Source: a virus. From it: 64,000 nt of DNA. The notes under the pieces are model-generated. The model had not been told where the DNA came from. It ran no database searches and saw nothing but the letters and a program-made list of their open reading frames with translations. The stretch covers positions 1 to 64,000 of IMG/VR virus record IMGVR_UViG_3300024264_000007. One strand, given 5' to 3'. The position numbers and the translations under genes are program-made. Below are positions 8,048 to 16,554 of the stretch, piece by piece; within the stretch, counting starts at the first letter, position 1, and every line of letters begins with the position of its first letter.

Positions 8048-8381
8048 CTTCTAGTCCCTCCATAACTTGTTCACTTGCATTATTGAATCTTAGTTCAATC
8101 ATGCCAGGTTTCTTTAGTGCGAGTACATCTAGGTTATGTCGTGCAAATATTGATAGATACTCTGCCTTCTCTTTCTCTATCTCTGCATTTTGTCTTGACA
8201 TGTTTAACAATGCCTTACCTTGTTTCTCGTAAGACTCTTTCATTGCGGTCATTGCCGCCTTCTGTTCTTCTACTGCATACTCTAACTTAGCGTTATTGTC
8301 TTTCAGTGTGATATTCTCATTGTAGAGATAATAACCACCAAGACCAAGTACGAGTATAATACCAATAAATAACTGATTCAT
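7998..8381 (-). CDS. Putative inner-membrane spanin
   Basis: A 127-aa protein with one N-terminal membrane span (LFIGIILVLGLGGYYLY) followed by a long coiled coil of about residues 28-85, then a short conserved-looking C-terminus (ALKKPGMIELRFNNAS). This is the Rz/i-spanin topology: anchored in the inner membrane, reaching through the periplasm to the lipoprotein encoded by the overlapping downstream gene. Together they would fuse inner and outer membrane at lysis. Confidence 0.6.
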   Translation of the reverse strand: MNQLFIGIILVLGLGGYYLYNENITLKDNNAKLEYAVEEQKAAMTAMKESYEKQGKALLNMSRQNAEIEKEKAEYLSIFARHNLDVLALKKPGMIELRFNNASEQVMEGLEDDTEKLYNIGADNTPE

Positions 8382-8395
8382 ATTTTTCCCCTAAT

Positions 8396-8491
8396 TCAAG
8401 GTGCTAAAGACATAAAGAGGGTTGCGCCTAACATAGAACCCATTAGTAAATAGAACATATCTCGAAGGTTTCTGTTCTTAATGTTTCTCAT
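8396..8491 (-). CDS. Tiny membrane protein (31 aa)
   Basis: MRNIKNRNLRDMFYLLMGSM followed by LGATLFMSLAP: a basic head and one hydrophobic segment. AGGAGAG lies 8 nt upstream, a strong ribosome binding site that supports a real gene despite its size. It sits between the spanin pair and another small membrane ORF. Function unknown. Confidence 0.6.
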   Translation of the reverse strand: MRNIKNRNLRDMFYLLMGSMLGATLFMSLAP

Positions 8492-8548
8492 TATAGTATC
8501 TCTCCTCTTGCTAAAAGCAAAACTATTCCTATTTTCATATTTTTCTCC

Positions 8549-8632
8549 CTATAGTATAACTATGAGTAATGCACCTAACAACAAGAACAAAAACAATAAG
8601 TCTTCGCTACTCGGTCTCTTGTACATACTCAT
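8549..8632 (-). CDS. Tiny membrane protein (27 aa), overlapping gene
   Basis: MSMYKRPSSEDLLFLFLLLG then ALLIVIL: a short polar head and one span. It begins inside the 3' end of the gene 8607-8894 in another frame. Only a weak GAAG lies upstream, so coupling to the upstream gene is likely. The composition strongly suggests a real membrane peptide, but this short a frame could be chance. Confidence 0.45.
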   Translation of the reverse strand: MSMYKRPSSEDLLFLFLLLGALLIVIL

Positions 8633-8894
8633 ATTCGTAATCTTCGATTATAAAATTCAGCCCACCTGAACTTCTGTATTCAATTACTTTTCCTTCTTCA
8701 TCTCTAAACTTGAGATGTTTTTCTTTCTGTACGATAATTTTCTTAGCGATAAATTGTCTATCGTCTGAATCACCATACACACTATTGAATGAGACTGTAA
8801 TTAGATATCTAGTGACAAACATCGACTTGATGCGTTCATAGATAAATTTACAACCTTGTGCAATAACTCTTAAAACTTTCTTTAATCTGTTCAT
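8607..8894 (-). CDS. Conserved hypothetical protein (95 aa)
   Basis: A small protein starting MNRLKKVLRVIAQGCKFIYE, with a basic amphipathic N-terminus, a beta-rich centre (RYLITVSFNSVYGD) and an acidic, Tyr-rich C-terminus. It resembles hypothetical proteins of T4-like marine phages. No function can be assigned. The next gene upstream ends 9 nt away. Confidence 0.55.
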   Translation of the reverse strand: MNRLKKVLRVIAQGCKFIYERIKSMFVTRYLITVSFNSVYGDSDDRQFIAKKIIVQKEKHLKFRDEEGKVIEYRSSGGLNFIIEDYEYEYVQETE

Positions 8895-8902
8895 ACCAGT
8901 AT

Positions 8903-9412
8903 TTAGTCGTTATTTCTTAACAACTTTAACTGTTGTATGGTATCTCTTGCACTGACATGAACAATACCAATACCACCTGCATCCTTCCATGCATCAATGT
9001 TCTTCTGTCTGTCGTCAATCAACACACTACCCTCATAGGCGTATGCCGCCTTCTGAGTACCAGTGAAGGTACAAGTGACTGGCACTGTAGGGTCAACATA
9101 TCTCTTAATCCATTCGTTCTTGTCATGCACTACTAGATGTCTGTTTACCTCACCGGCGGCAGTCAATATCTCCCACGGTACTTCACAATGTCTAACATAT
9201 GCGAGTAAGTCGTACATATCGACCATTGGGGGTAAGTTTGCGAATAATCTTTTGTTTGTTAGTTCTTCTTTTCTATCGTCATATGTAGAATGTCCTTCTG
9301 CATCATTCGTAAGTGGTTCACCCAAATACTGAGGCATTTCTACACCTCTCAAGAAGTCTGCAAGAACTCCGTCCATATCAATAAAAACTCTTTTTACTTT
9401 TCCTTTCATCAT
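8903..9412 (-). CDS. 5'(3')-deoxyribonucleotidase (HAD family)
   Basis: The motif VFIDMDGVLADF is the HAD motif I (DxDGVLADF) of NT5C-type deoxyribonucleotidases. ILTAAGE fits motif II and SVLIDDRQKNI motif IV. The enzyme removes phosphate from deoxynucleoside monophosphates, adjusting dNTP pools alongside NrdA/B. I place the start at ATG 9412, just after the stop of the upstream gene, rather than at the longer 9475 frame that overlaps it; about 169 aa results, a normal family length. Confidence 0.8.
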   Translation of the reverse strand: MMKGKVKRVFIDMDGVLADFLRGVEMPQYLGEPLTNDAEGHSTYDDRKEELTNKRLFANLPPMVDMYDLLAYVRHCEVPWEILTAAGEVNRHLVVHDKNEWIKRYVDPTVPVTCTFTGTQKAAYAYEGSVLIDDRQKNIDAWKDAGGIGIVHVSARDTIQQLKLLRNND

Positions 9413-9419
9413 GGTAGGA

Positions 9420-9743
9420 TTATAACCGTTTCCTGTGGTCATTGTCAAGTGTTTTCTCAAGTAAATACGCCTCATTTTCGTCTATTTCTTCACCCTTTAG
9501 TACCTGTCTGACATGCACCATTTCGTGTGCGAGTGTGATATATCTCTCTTTGTTGAGTTTAACAAATATGTTTATGTGGATGTGATTGTCTAGTTCTCGT
9601 GGGTGTTCGATTAACCCCTGTTGCGTGAATGATGGTGGTAATCGTTTTATATTGATAATCGCTGGCATATCACTGATACCCAGCGTGTTCGCATACTCTA
9701 CTGCCTTGTCTAACAATAGATTATTCTTGCAGTAAATCTCCAT
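9420..9743 (-). CDS. Small zinc metallopeptidase-like protein (HEXXH)
   Basis: A 107-aa protein. ITLAHEMVHVRQVLKGE contains the HExxH zinc-binding motif at about residues 73-77, followed by EIDENEAYLLE that can give the third ligand. This is the layout of small SprT-/ImmA-like phage peptidases. It overlaps the upstream gene by 23 nt. The target is unknown. Confidence 0.7.
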   Translation of the reverse strand: MEIYCKNNLLLDKAVEYANTLGISDMPAIINIKRLPPSFTQQGLIEHPRELDNHIHINIFVKLNKERYITLAHEMVHVRQVLKGEEIDENEAYLLEKTLDNDHRKRL

Positions 9744-9975
9744 TATCTAGTTTTCTTTCGCCTATTGTTTCATTCCAAAAGTTGTCTATTGACTTTTTCT
9801 TACCATCTAGTTCTACATGGGGTAAAGTCTTATCGGTCTTATAGAAGTCTAACCCCAATACATACACCCTCACCTCGAACTCTTCTCGGTTCAATGAATT
9901 ACAGATATGTTTCAATCTCAAATCCATTGCATTCCAATCTCGTTCTCTCTGTAGATAAAGGTGTACAGTTCTCAT
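9721..9975 (-). CDS. Hypothetical protein (84 aa)
   Basis: A soluble, charged protein beginning MRTVHLYLQRERDWNAMDLR. No motif is recognised. It is embedded in an overlapping run between the metallopeptidase and glutaredoxin, with 4-nt and 23-nt overlaps on either side, so it is almost certainly translated. Confidence 0.55.
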   Translation of the reverse strand: MRTVHLYLQRERDWNAMDLRLKHICNSLNREEFEVRVYVLGLDFYKTDKTLPHVELDGKKKSIDNFWNETIGERKLDNGDLLQE

Positions 9976-10196
9976 TTGTTGTTATGCCACTCAAGTAGTT
10001 CTGTATACCCACCAATAGATTCTTCGTTCACTTTAATCTGAGGAAATGTTCTTGCAGTTGGAAATGTATTCATCATCTCTTCTCTGTCAAAATCTGTACC
10101 TAGTGATTTGTATACAAAGTCATACCCTTGTTGTTCACATAATTTTTTCGCCATATCACAATATGGGCATTGTGTTTTTCCATATATTTCTATCAT
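9972..10196 (-). CDS. Glutaredoxin
   Basis: A 74-aa protein: MIEIYGKTQCPYCDMAKKLC carries the CPYC redox centre, and TFPQIKVNEESIGGYTEL carries the cis-Pro and the glutathione-binding GGY-type loop. It should deliver electrons to the ribonucleotide reductase encoded next door (NrdA/NrdB), as T4 NrdC does. The ATG overlaps the stop of the upstream small membrane gene (ATGA). Confidence 0.9.
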   Translation of the reverse strand: MIEIYGKTQCPYCDMAKKLCEQQGYDFVYKSLGTDFDREEMMNTFPTARTFPQIKVNEESIGGYTELLEWHNNK

Positions 10197-10360
10197 AGTA
10201 TATAATCCTTTCTTGTTGACTTTGCAGTGTACATCTTACCAGTCTTTCTACCATAGTAAGGTTCTTTCTCTACACCCTTGGTGCCTTCATCAAAGAATAT
10301 AAATGTGACTAGTGATACTAGGGCGAACCATATTATCATGATTATTATTACTGCATCCAT
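10193..10360 (-). CDS. Small membrane protein (55 aa)
   Basis: Residues 3-23 form one membrane span (VIIIMIIWFALVSLVTFIFF), followed by a charged C-terminus with GRKTGKMYTAKSTRKDYIL. The ATG overlaps the nrdB stop (TAATG) and its own stop overlaps the glutaredoxin start (ATGA), so it is locked into the nrd operon. No function is known to me. Confidence 0.7.
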   Translation of the reverse strand: MDAVIIIMIIWFALVSLVTFIFFDEGTKGVEKEPYYGRKTGKMYTAKSTRKDYIL

Positions 10361-11457
10361 TATAATGTAAAATTGTCAAATGTGTTATCATCGACATCTT
10401 GTTTAATACCACCAATGACATAAGATTCAATCTCTGTCTCTTGGGGTGCGTTTTGTAATCCTCTACTGTTAAACCAATGTTGTGTCCATGGTAAAGGGTT
10501 GTTAGTTGAAGAGACATTGAATATTGGGTCTAAACCAATCGCTCTAAGTCTCTTATTACAAATGTATTCTATGTAATTACCAAGTAATGGTATTGATAAA
10601 CCAATCATAGAACCCTCTCTGAACAAGAACTCTGCCCATTCTTTCTCTTGGGCGACTGCATCTTCATACATTGTGTACACTTCTGATTCACAATCTTTCA
10701 TAACTTTATGCATGAGTGTGTCGTTTTCTTGATTCTTATAACATTTAAGTATGTGTTGAGTAATTGCAAGGTGTTGTGCTTCATCTCTGGAAATGAATGA
10801 GATAATCTTTGCACTGCCTTCCATGAGTTTGAGTTCACCAAATGCAAAACTACAGGCGAATGATACAAAGAATCTTACACCCTCTAGTATGTTGACTGAT
10901 ATCAATGCGAGATACAATGCCTTATACAGGTCATAGTCATCTACTTTTAGACCTAACAATCTTCTACGACCAAGTTCAATGAAGTGGTCATACTTCTCTG
11001 TTACCATCTCTGCCCTCTTAACGATTGCAGGTTCATCTATAATCGTATCAAATATATCACTAGGGTCACTATAGATGTTCTTTATAATGTGAGTATAACT
11101 TCTACTATGAATAGTCTCCATGAAGTCCCATGTGATAATACACGACTCAAGTTCAGGTATAGTGACAAACGGTAAAAATGCTATGGATGGCGCTCTGCCT
11201 TGAACTGAGTCAAGTAAAGTTTGATATCTTAAGTTAGATGTGAATATATGTTTTTGTGCATCTGTTAGTTGTTGGTAATCACTTCTATCTTTCTGTAGTG
11301 ATACTTCTTCTGGTCTCCAGAAGAATCCTAATTGTGTCTGAGTGAGTTTATCAAATATCGGATACTTGAACTCATCGAATCTTTGTGTGTTTAATTCTTC
11401 GCCAAAGAATATCTTGTTCTTTGTGAAGTCAATGTTTTTCTTATTAAAAACTGTCAT
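10360..11457 (-). CDS. nrdB: Ribonucleotide reductase class Ia, beta subunit
   Basis: A 365-aa protein. Ligand motifs of the di-iron centre are visible: TWDFMETIHSRSYTH (Glu, His) and FISRDEAQHLAITQH (Glu, His). It makes the tyrosyl radical used by NrdA to reduce ribonucleotides. Length is close to T4 NrdB (388 aa). It lies directly after a 2OG oxygenase gene that separates it from nrdA, and its stop overlaps the next ATG. Confidence 0.95.
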   Translation of the reverse strand: MTVFNKKNIDFTKNKIFFGEELNTQRFDEFKYPIFDKLTQTQLGFFWRPEEVSLQKDRSDYQQLTDAQKHIFTSNLRYQTLLDSVQGRAPSIAFLPFVTIPELESCIITWDFMETIHSRSYTHIIKNIYSDPSDIFDTIIDEPAIVKRAEMVTEKYDHFIELGRRRLLGLKVDDYDLYKALYLALISVNILEGVRFFVSFACSFAFGELKLMEGSAKIISFISRDEAQHLAITQHILKCYKNQENDTLMHKVMKDCESEVYTMYEDAVAQEKEWAEFLFREGSMIGLSIPLLGNYIEYICNKRLRAIGLDPIFNVSSTNNPLPWTQHWFNSRGLQNAPQETEIESYVIGGIKQDVDDNTFDNFTL

Positions 11458-12392
11458 TATTTCTTACTCTCTATTTCTTCTAAATCATCATAGTAATTTA
11501 CGAATTGCCCATAATCTGTGGCATAGTATTTATCATTAAAGATTTTTGATTGTTCACCATATGTGTCATTGTCATTTGACCATCTATGTTCTCTACCATC
11601 TAGGTCTAATGATGTCTTAGGGTGTCTTTCATCGCCATGATGAAAGTCTGGTATAAGTTGCATCATAGAATTTGAATTCACAAAATGAGAAAACACATGA
11701 TAACTATAATCACCTAAGAATTCATCTCTCCAATGTGGTATGTTAGGACCTTGATACAATAATATATCACCAGGTTCTAAGTCAACTGCAATACAATTAT
11801 TCTTTAGTCTGTCTCTATGATTAAAATCTTGTGATTCATTCTTAACTTGTTCTGCATCTACACCTGCATAGTTATTATCATTTCTTAACCATATTGTCCA
11901 TGGTGTGTTGTCATCTGTTTTGTAATCTAAACATAATGTTGCACTGACCTCGCATGAAGGTCTATCAGTGTGCGAACCAAGATAGGCACCTCTAACATAC
12001 TTTCTGGTGAATGAATATGTCTCTTCTAAATTCATGTCAAAACAGTCTTTTAGTTTCTCATGTATGTAATGAGACAATGCATTACCCCATGGCGAACAAT
12101 ACTTTCCAGAACTCGTTCCCCTAGATGATTGGGGGTTCTTATATGTAATGTCATGTGTTTCTAATGTGGTTGCAGTATCGGTGTATTCTGCTGATTTCCA
12201 CACATCCATCGCAAAGGTAATCATGTGTTGTGGTAAGAAGTCTCTGACAACAACATATTTGTTCTTCATAAACTGCCATGTCATTGGGTTTGTTTTACCC
12301 CTAAGTGTAGCAGATTGTTGGTCTTTCCACCTAGCGATATTCTCGTCTACACACTTATATTCTATAGTTTTTTCATCAAATGGCACAGGCAT
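11457..12392 (-). CDS. 2OG-Fe(II) oxygenase inserted between nrdA and nrdB
   Basis: LGSHTDRPSCEVSATLCLDY holds the H-x-D ligands and GDILLYQGPNIPHWRDEF the distal His. I chose ATG 12392 because an AAGAAGGAG site lies 12 nt upstream; the open frame extends to 12500 but would overlap nrdA by 125 nt. The result is 311 aa, larger than the other oxygenases here, with an acidic C-terminal extension. The substrate is unknown; co-expression with ribonucleotide reductase is notable. Confidence 0.8.
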   Translation of the reverse strand: MPVPFDEKTIEYKCVDENIARWKDQQSATLRGKTNPMTWQFMKNKYVVVRDFLPQHMITFAMDVWKSAEYTDTATTLETHDITYKNPQSSRGTSSGKYCSPWGNALSHYIHEKLKDCFDMNLEETYSFTRKYVRGAYLGSHTDRPSCEVSATLCLDYKTDDNTPWTIWLRNDNNYAGVDAEQVKNESQDFNHRDRLKNNCIAVDLEPGDILLYQGPNIPHWRDEFLGDYSYHVFSHFVNSNSMMQLIPDFHHGDERHPKTSLDLDGREHRWSNDNDTYGEQSKIFNDKYYATDYGQFVNYYDDLEEIESKK

Positions 12393-14667
12393 CGCAGGCG
12401 TCATCTCCTTCTTCAATTTGTGATGGTGCAAGTTCATCTTGTACAACATCTTCGACTTTACCATCCATAGTATTCTGGTAGTAAGAAGTCTTCCATCCAT
12501 ATTTATAGGTGTTCAATAAGTCTTTCGCCATTACTGACACAGGTACTTCATTGTTAGGGTATTGTTCTGGATTATATGACCAGTTACCACTAATACCTTG
12601 GTCAAAGAACTTCTGCATCACTGCAACTACATTGATATAACCAGTGTTGTCTGGCATATCCCATAGCAATGTGTATGCACTCTTGAGAGTAGAATACTGA
12701 GGCACTATCTGTTTCAATGTACCTTTCTTACTCTTCTTAACTGAGAGATGGTCTCTAGGTGGTTCAATACCATTAGTTGCATTACATACAACTGAAGACG
12801 ATTCACTTGGCATTTGTGCTGTAAGTGTTGAGTGTCTTAAACCATGAGTCAATATCTCTGCCCTTAAATATTCCCAATCTCTAGTATATACTGGTTTCAC
12901 AATTGAGTCAACATCTTTTTTGTATGTGTCAATTGGTAATAAACCTTGTGCATACTTAGTTCTGTCGAAGTAGTCACATTTACCCTTTTCTTTTGCAAGT
13001 TGATTTGATGCCCTTAGTAAGTAGTATTGAAATCTCTCAGTCAAGTCATGAACTAGTTGCCATGCCTCTGGATCCGAATACTTGACTCTATGTTTTGCAA
13101 GATAATGTGCAAGACCAATGTACCCTATACCAAGACTTCTTCTTGCGAGTGTCGACATCTCTGCCGCCTTTACAGGATACTCTTGGTAATCAATCAGTTC
13201 TTCTAAACCCCTCACTGCAAGTTCACATATGTCTTGTAGTTCATCATCTTTAACTACACCCACATTGACAGCACTCAATATACAAAGTGCAATCTCACCC
13301 CCATGGTCATCAATGTGGTCTATTGGGTCTGTTGGTAATGTTATTTCTTGACATAGATTACTCATGTTTATTTTATCAGTAAATGAACTATGAGTATTAC
13401 AGTGGTCAATGTTCATAATATAGATTCTGCCAGTCTCCGCTCTTTCTTTTAATAAATCTGTAATCAATTCTCTTGCACCAACTTTTCTTTTAGGTACTGA
13501 AGTCGCTCTCTCATACTTCTCATAGAGTTCATCAAACTCTGGTGTGCCAAATGCCTCATATAAACCTGGCACATCATGTGGGGAAAATAATGTAATATCT
13601 TCATTTGCAAGGAATCTTTTGTAGAATAATTCTGACAACTGAATAGAGTAATCTAGTTTTCGTACTCTGTTATCTTCTGTACCCTTGTTGTTCTTTAAGA
13701 CTATAATGTCTTCTATCTCTTGGTGCCAGATAGGGAAATGAACTGTAGCAGAACCCCCTCTTACACCATTCTGAGTACAACATCTTACTGTTGATTCGAA
13801 TTTCTTTAAGAATGGAATGACACCAGTATGTTGTACTTCACCCCCTCTTATCTTTGCACCTAAACCTCTGATACGACCTGCATTGATACCAATACCTGCC
13901 CTTTGTGCAACATATCGACCAATCGCCATATCAGATGCAAATAATGAGTCTAGTGAATCATCTGTATCGACCAGAACACATGATGCAAACTGTTTCAATG
14001 GTGTTCTAACACCTGCCATGACTGGCGTTGGTATATTAATCTTAAACATACTCACTGCATCATAGTATCTACGAACATATAGTAATCTATCGTCTGATTC
14101 ATAGTCTTGAAACAATGTCATTGCAATCAACATGTACATGAACTGAGGCGTTTCAAATAGTGTACCTGTTGACCTATCTTGAACCAAATACTTATCTACG
14201 ACTTGTTGTAGACCTGCATATGTAAAGTCAAAGTCTCTACTATGTCTTAGATATGAATTGAGTTTCTTTAGTTCTTTGTCTGAGTATTTCGCTACTAGGT
14301 CTTTCGTGTATAGACCTTTGTCTATGTTTCTCTCAATCAAGTCTTGTAGGGGTGGATAAATCTCTGAGTCTTTCCACTTAGTATTGAATACTTGTTTCTG
14401 AATACCAAACAATAACAGTCTGGCAGCAACGAATTGGTAGTTAGGATTCTCTAGTGATATCAAATCACTTGCACTCTTCACTAGAATCTTTTGAATCTCT
14501 TTTGTGGTGATACCATCAAAGAATTGTAGACCACTATTCATCTCTACTGAAGATTCAGAAACACCATTGATGCCTCTGCAAGACTTCTCTACCATTACAT
14601 GTATCTTATCTAAATCAATAATTGATTTTGTGCCGTCACTCTTTATAACATTTATTTCTGCGTTCAT
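12376..14667 (-). CDS. nrdA: Ribonucleotide reductase class Ia, alpha subunit
   Basis: A 763-aa protein with an N-terminal ATP-cone region (SIIDLDKIHVMVEKSC), the catalytic barrel (NLCQEITLPTDP, SLGIGYIGLAHYL, ATNGIEPPRD) and a C-terminal redox tail DDACDACAI with the CxxC pair that shuttles electrons. It reduces NDPs to dNDPs with NrdB. Length matches T4 NrdA (754 aa). GGAGTATAAG precedes the ATG. Confidence 0.95.
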   Translation of the reverse strand: MNAEINVIKSDGTKSIIDLDKIHVMVEKSCRGINGVSESSVEMNSGLQFFDGITTKEIQKILVKSASDLISLENPNYQFVAARLLLFGIQKQVFNTKWKDSEIYPPLQDLIERNIDKGLYTKDLVAKYSDKELKKLNSYLRHSRDFDFTYAGLQQVVDKYLVQDRSTGTLFETPQFMYMLIAMTLFQDYESDDRLLYVRRYYDAVSMFKINIPTPVMAGVRTPLKQFASCVLVDTDDSLDSLFASDMAIGRYVAQRAGIGINAGRIRGLGAKIRGGEVQHTGVIPFLKKFESTVRCCTQNGVRGGSATVHFPIWHQEIEDIIVLKNNKGTEDNRVRKLDYSIQLSELFYKRFLANEDITLFSPHDVPGLYEAFGTPEFDELYEKYERATSVPKRKVGARELITDLLKERAETGRIYIMNIDHCNTHSSFTDKINMSNLCQEITLPTDPIDHIDDHGGEIALCILSAVNVGVVKDDELQDICELAVRGLEELIDYQEYPVKAAEMSTLARRSLGIGYIGLAHYLAKHRVKYSDPEAWQLVHDLTERFQYYLLRASNQLAKEKGKCDYFDRTKYAQGLLPIDTYKKDVDSIVKPVYTRDWEYLRAEILTHGLRHSTLTAQMPSESSSVVCNATNGIEPPRDHLSVKKSKKGTLKQIVPQYSTLKSAYTLLWDMPDNTGYINVVAVMQKFFDQGISGNWSYNPEQYPNNEVPVSVMAKDLLNTYKYGWKTSYYQNTMDGKVEDVVQDELAPSQIEEGDDACDACAI

Positions 14668-15698
14668 ATTTTCTTATACTCCATCAATTGTAATTTTGCT
14701 GAGAGACCGTAAACTGTATTACGATTGATGATTTCGATAATCTCACTTTCACTCAAACCTTTAATAATCATATCATTTATGTCTTTGCAATCTTCTATTC
14801 TTCTATCGTTCCAGATACACACCTTATACCCGAGGTCAATGACCTCTTCTATCTTTTTGATTATCTCGGCGTTTCTTGGTTCGTTATCATATATTAGTAT
14901 TGCGTTATCTTTTATATCATCTTGTATCTTTTTAAAATCACTACCCGCTACTGCGATACTATTCGGTAGGAATAGACTATCTATGGGTCCCTCTGTGACA
15001 TAGATTGTCTTAGTCTTGTCCACTTTATTAAGATTGAAGATGAGCGGCACATCATCTCTGAATCTCATGGTCATGTATCTCAATGGTGAGTCGTTAATAG
15101 CACGACCTGATACACCAATCAATTCACCACTCTCGTCATAGAATGGCAATATTATTCTTGGGTCTTTACCCAATACTCTATCTCTATACTTATCTGACAA
15201 CATACTAAGAGTTTGTGCCGATGATACGAACCATAAATCAGTCATTGAAGATTCTGGTATTTTTCTATCTAAGAGATAGTTCTTTGCGATTGCCTTTTCG
15301 AGAACAGGAAAGGCGATTGCCTTGAGACTGTTTTCTTTTTCAACCACAGTTTTATTTAGATTATCTGTTCGTGGGGTGAACTTAAAAGCGTTCGCCGATG
15401 GCATTTTTCTTTTAGGTTTCATACCTTTTTCTGATAGAAATTCTTTCAGATATTCTTTGTGAACTGATGGCCAATGGTCTTTGATAAAGTTTATCGAAGA
15501 TGTTGACTTACCACAATTATGGCATTTGAAGATGAATGATTGTTCTTTGACGAAGTGAAACCCTCGTGCCTTATATACATTCTTTTGCGAATCACCACAG
15601 TAATTGCACCTGTGATTCATCGTATTCTCGTTTGTCCATTTGGCACGGTCTAAGTAGACCATGACCATCGACAAGTATTTTCGCTCTAACCATAACAT
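14664..15698 (-). CDS. 61: DNA primase, T4 gp61-like
   Basis: A 344-aa protein. CNYCGDS and CHNCGKST form the N-terminal zinc ribbon (about residues 32-63). IYVTEGPIDSLF and ILIYDNEPRN are the TOPRIM acidic motifs. It synthesises RNA primers with helicase gp41 for lagging-strand replication. Length agrees with T4 gp61 (342 aa). A TATAAT lies 8 nt before the ATG but no good -35 is paired with it. Confidence 0.88.
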   Translation of the reverse strand: MLWLERKYLSMVMVYLDRAKWTNENTMNHRCNYCGDSQKNVYKARGFHFVKEQSFIFKCHNCGKSTSSINFIKDHWPSVHKEYLKEFLSEKGMKPKRKMPSANAFKFTPRTDNLNKTVVEKENSLKAIAFPVLEKAIAKNYLLDRKIPESSMTDLWFVSSAQTLSMLSDKYRDRVLGKDPRIILPFYDESGELIGVSGRAINDSPLRYMTMRFRDDVPLIFNLNKVDKTKTIYVTEGPIDSLFLPNSIAVAGSDFKKIQDDIKDNAILIYDNEPRNAEIIKKIEEVIDLGYKVCIWNDRRIEDCKDINDMIIKGLSESEIIEIINRNTVYGLSAKLQLMEYKKI

Positions 15699-15732
15699 TA
15701 CTACTTATTATACAGTAATTATGGTCAAAATA

Positions 15733-16551
15733 CTAGTCGGTTTTATTGATTTTGGGAACTTTCTTTTTGGGTACTTGAATGACATATCTGTTCTCAACTA
15801 CCTTTGGTTTATCTTTCTCAATCTTTCTTGCAATAAGACTTGTTGATGTTATCAATAGTAAAATCGCAAGTGGGTCAAACACAAAGATGAGTGCAAAAAT
15901 CACCCACCTAACAGCGTTGTCAAGGTACTTGACACTCTCTTCCTGACCATATATCACTTCTGCAACATACTTAATCGGACCAATCTCACCCTCTTGCATG
16001 AGTTGTTCCCTTTTGAGAGGCATCAATTCTTCATTGTACTTGACTACTTGTTCAATTATAACATTCATATCTTGTGCAATCAAGTCCCTTTCTTCTTTTT
16101 GTCTACGGTCAATGTAGTTACGGTCTTTGGGTTGTGCAGTACTAATAACTAAATCTAATCCCTCTAGTCGTGTTTCTAGTCTCTCTAGTTTACCCTCTTC
16201 ACCCTCTATTCTCTTCTCTATGATTGACATCTCAAGTGAAAACGAATCACCCTTAAGTGTCTGTTCTATGTTCGCCTTTGATAAGAACCCAAAGATACCC
16301 AATGATGTAATTAACATCAATATGAAAACTGATAGGGTTAGATAATACTTCATGTAATTGAGTCTTTCCCAAAATAGATGTAGATAGGCGGCAGTGACTA
16401 TTTTACCAAACTCTAATACACCAGTCATAATGACAACTGATAACCATGCACCTGCAAATATAGTTGCAAGACCAAGAACTGAGAAATAGGCGGCGATACC
16501 TGCAATTACAAGAGAGGTACCTAGAGCCAAATAGTTTAAGAATTTTTCCAT
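15733..16551 (-). CDS. Membrane protein with central coiled coil (272 aa)
   Basis: Three hydrophobic stretches near residues 7-50 and 67-90 are followed by a charged coiled coil of about residues 98-175 and a C-terminal span pair around 215-240. The basic tail ends VQVPKKKVPKINKTD-like. The topology is shared with hypothetical membrane proteins in other T4-like marine phages. A role in envelope remodelling or virion assembly is guesswork. Confidence 0.65.
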   Translation of the reverse strand: MEKFLNYLALGTSLVIAGIAAYFSVLGLATIFAGAWLSVVIMTGVLEFGKIVTAAYLHLFWERLNYMKYYLTLSVFILMLITSLGIFGFLSKANIEQTLKGDSFSLEMSIIEKRIEGEEGKLERLETRLEGLDLVISTAQPKDRNYIDRRQKEERDLIAQDMNVIIEQVVKYNEELMPLKREQLMQEGEIGPIKYVAEVIYGQEESVKYLDNAVRWVIFALIFVFDPLAILLLITSTSLIARKIEKDKPKVVENRYVIQVPKKKVPKINKTD

Positions 16552-16554
16552 AAT

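Noticed and set aside
8494-8541. A 15-codon frame MKIGIVLLLARGEIL with GGGAGA upstream.
   Set aside because: Too short and overlapping the next ribosome binding site; likely part of the leader.
11457-12500. Longer frame of the oxygenase between nrdA and nrdB.
   Set aside because: It would overlap nrdA by 125 nt; an SD-supported ATG at 12392 is simpler.
15700-15740. TATAAT 8 nt before the primase ATG as a promoter.
   Set aside because: No acceptable -35 lies 16-19 bp upstream, so it was not listed.
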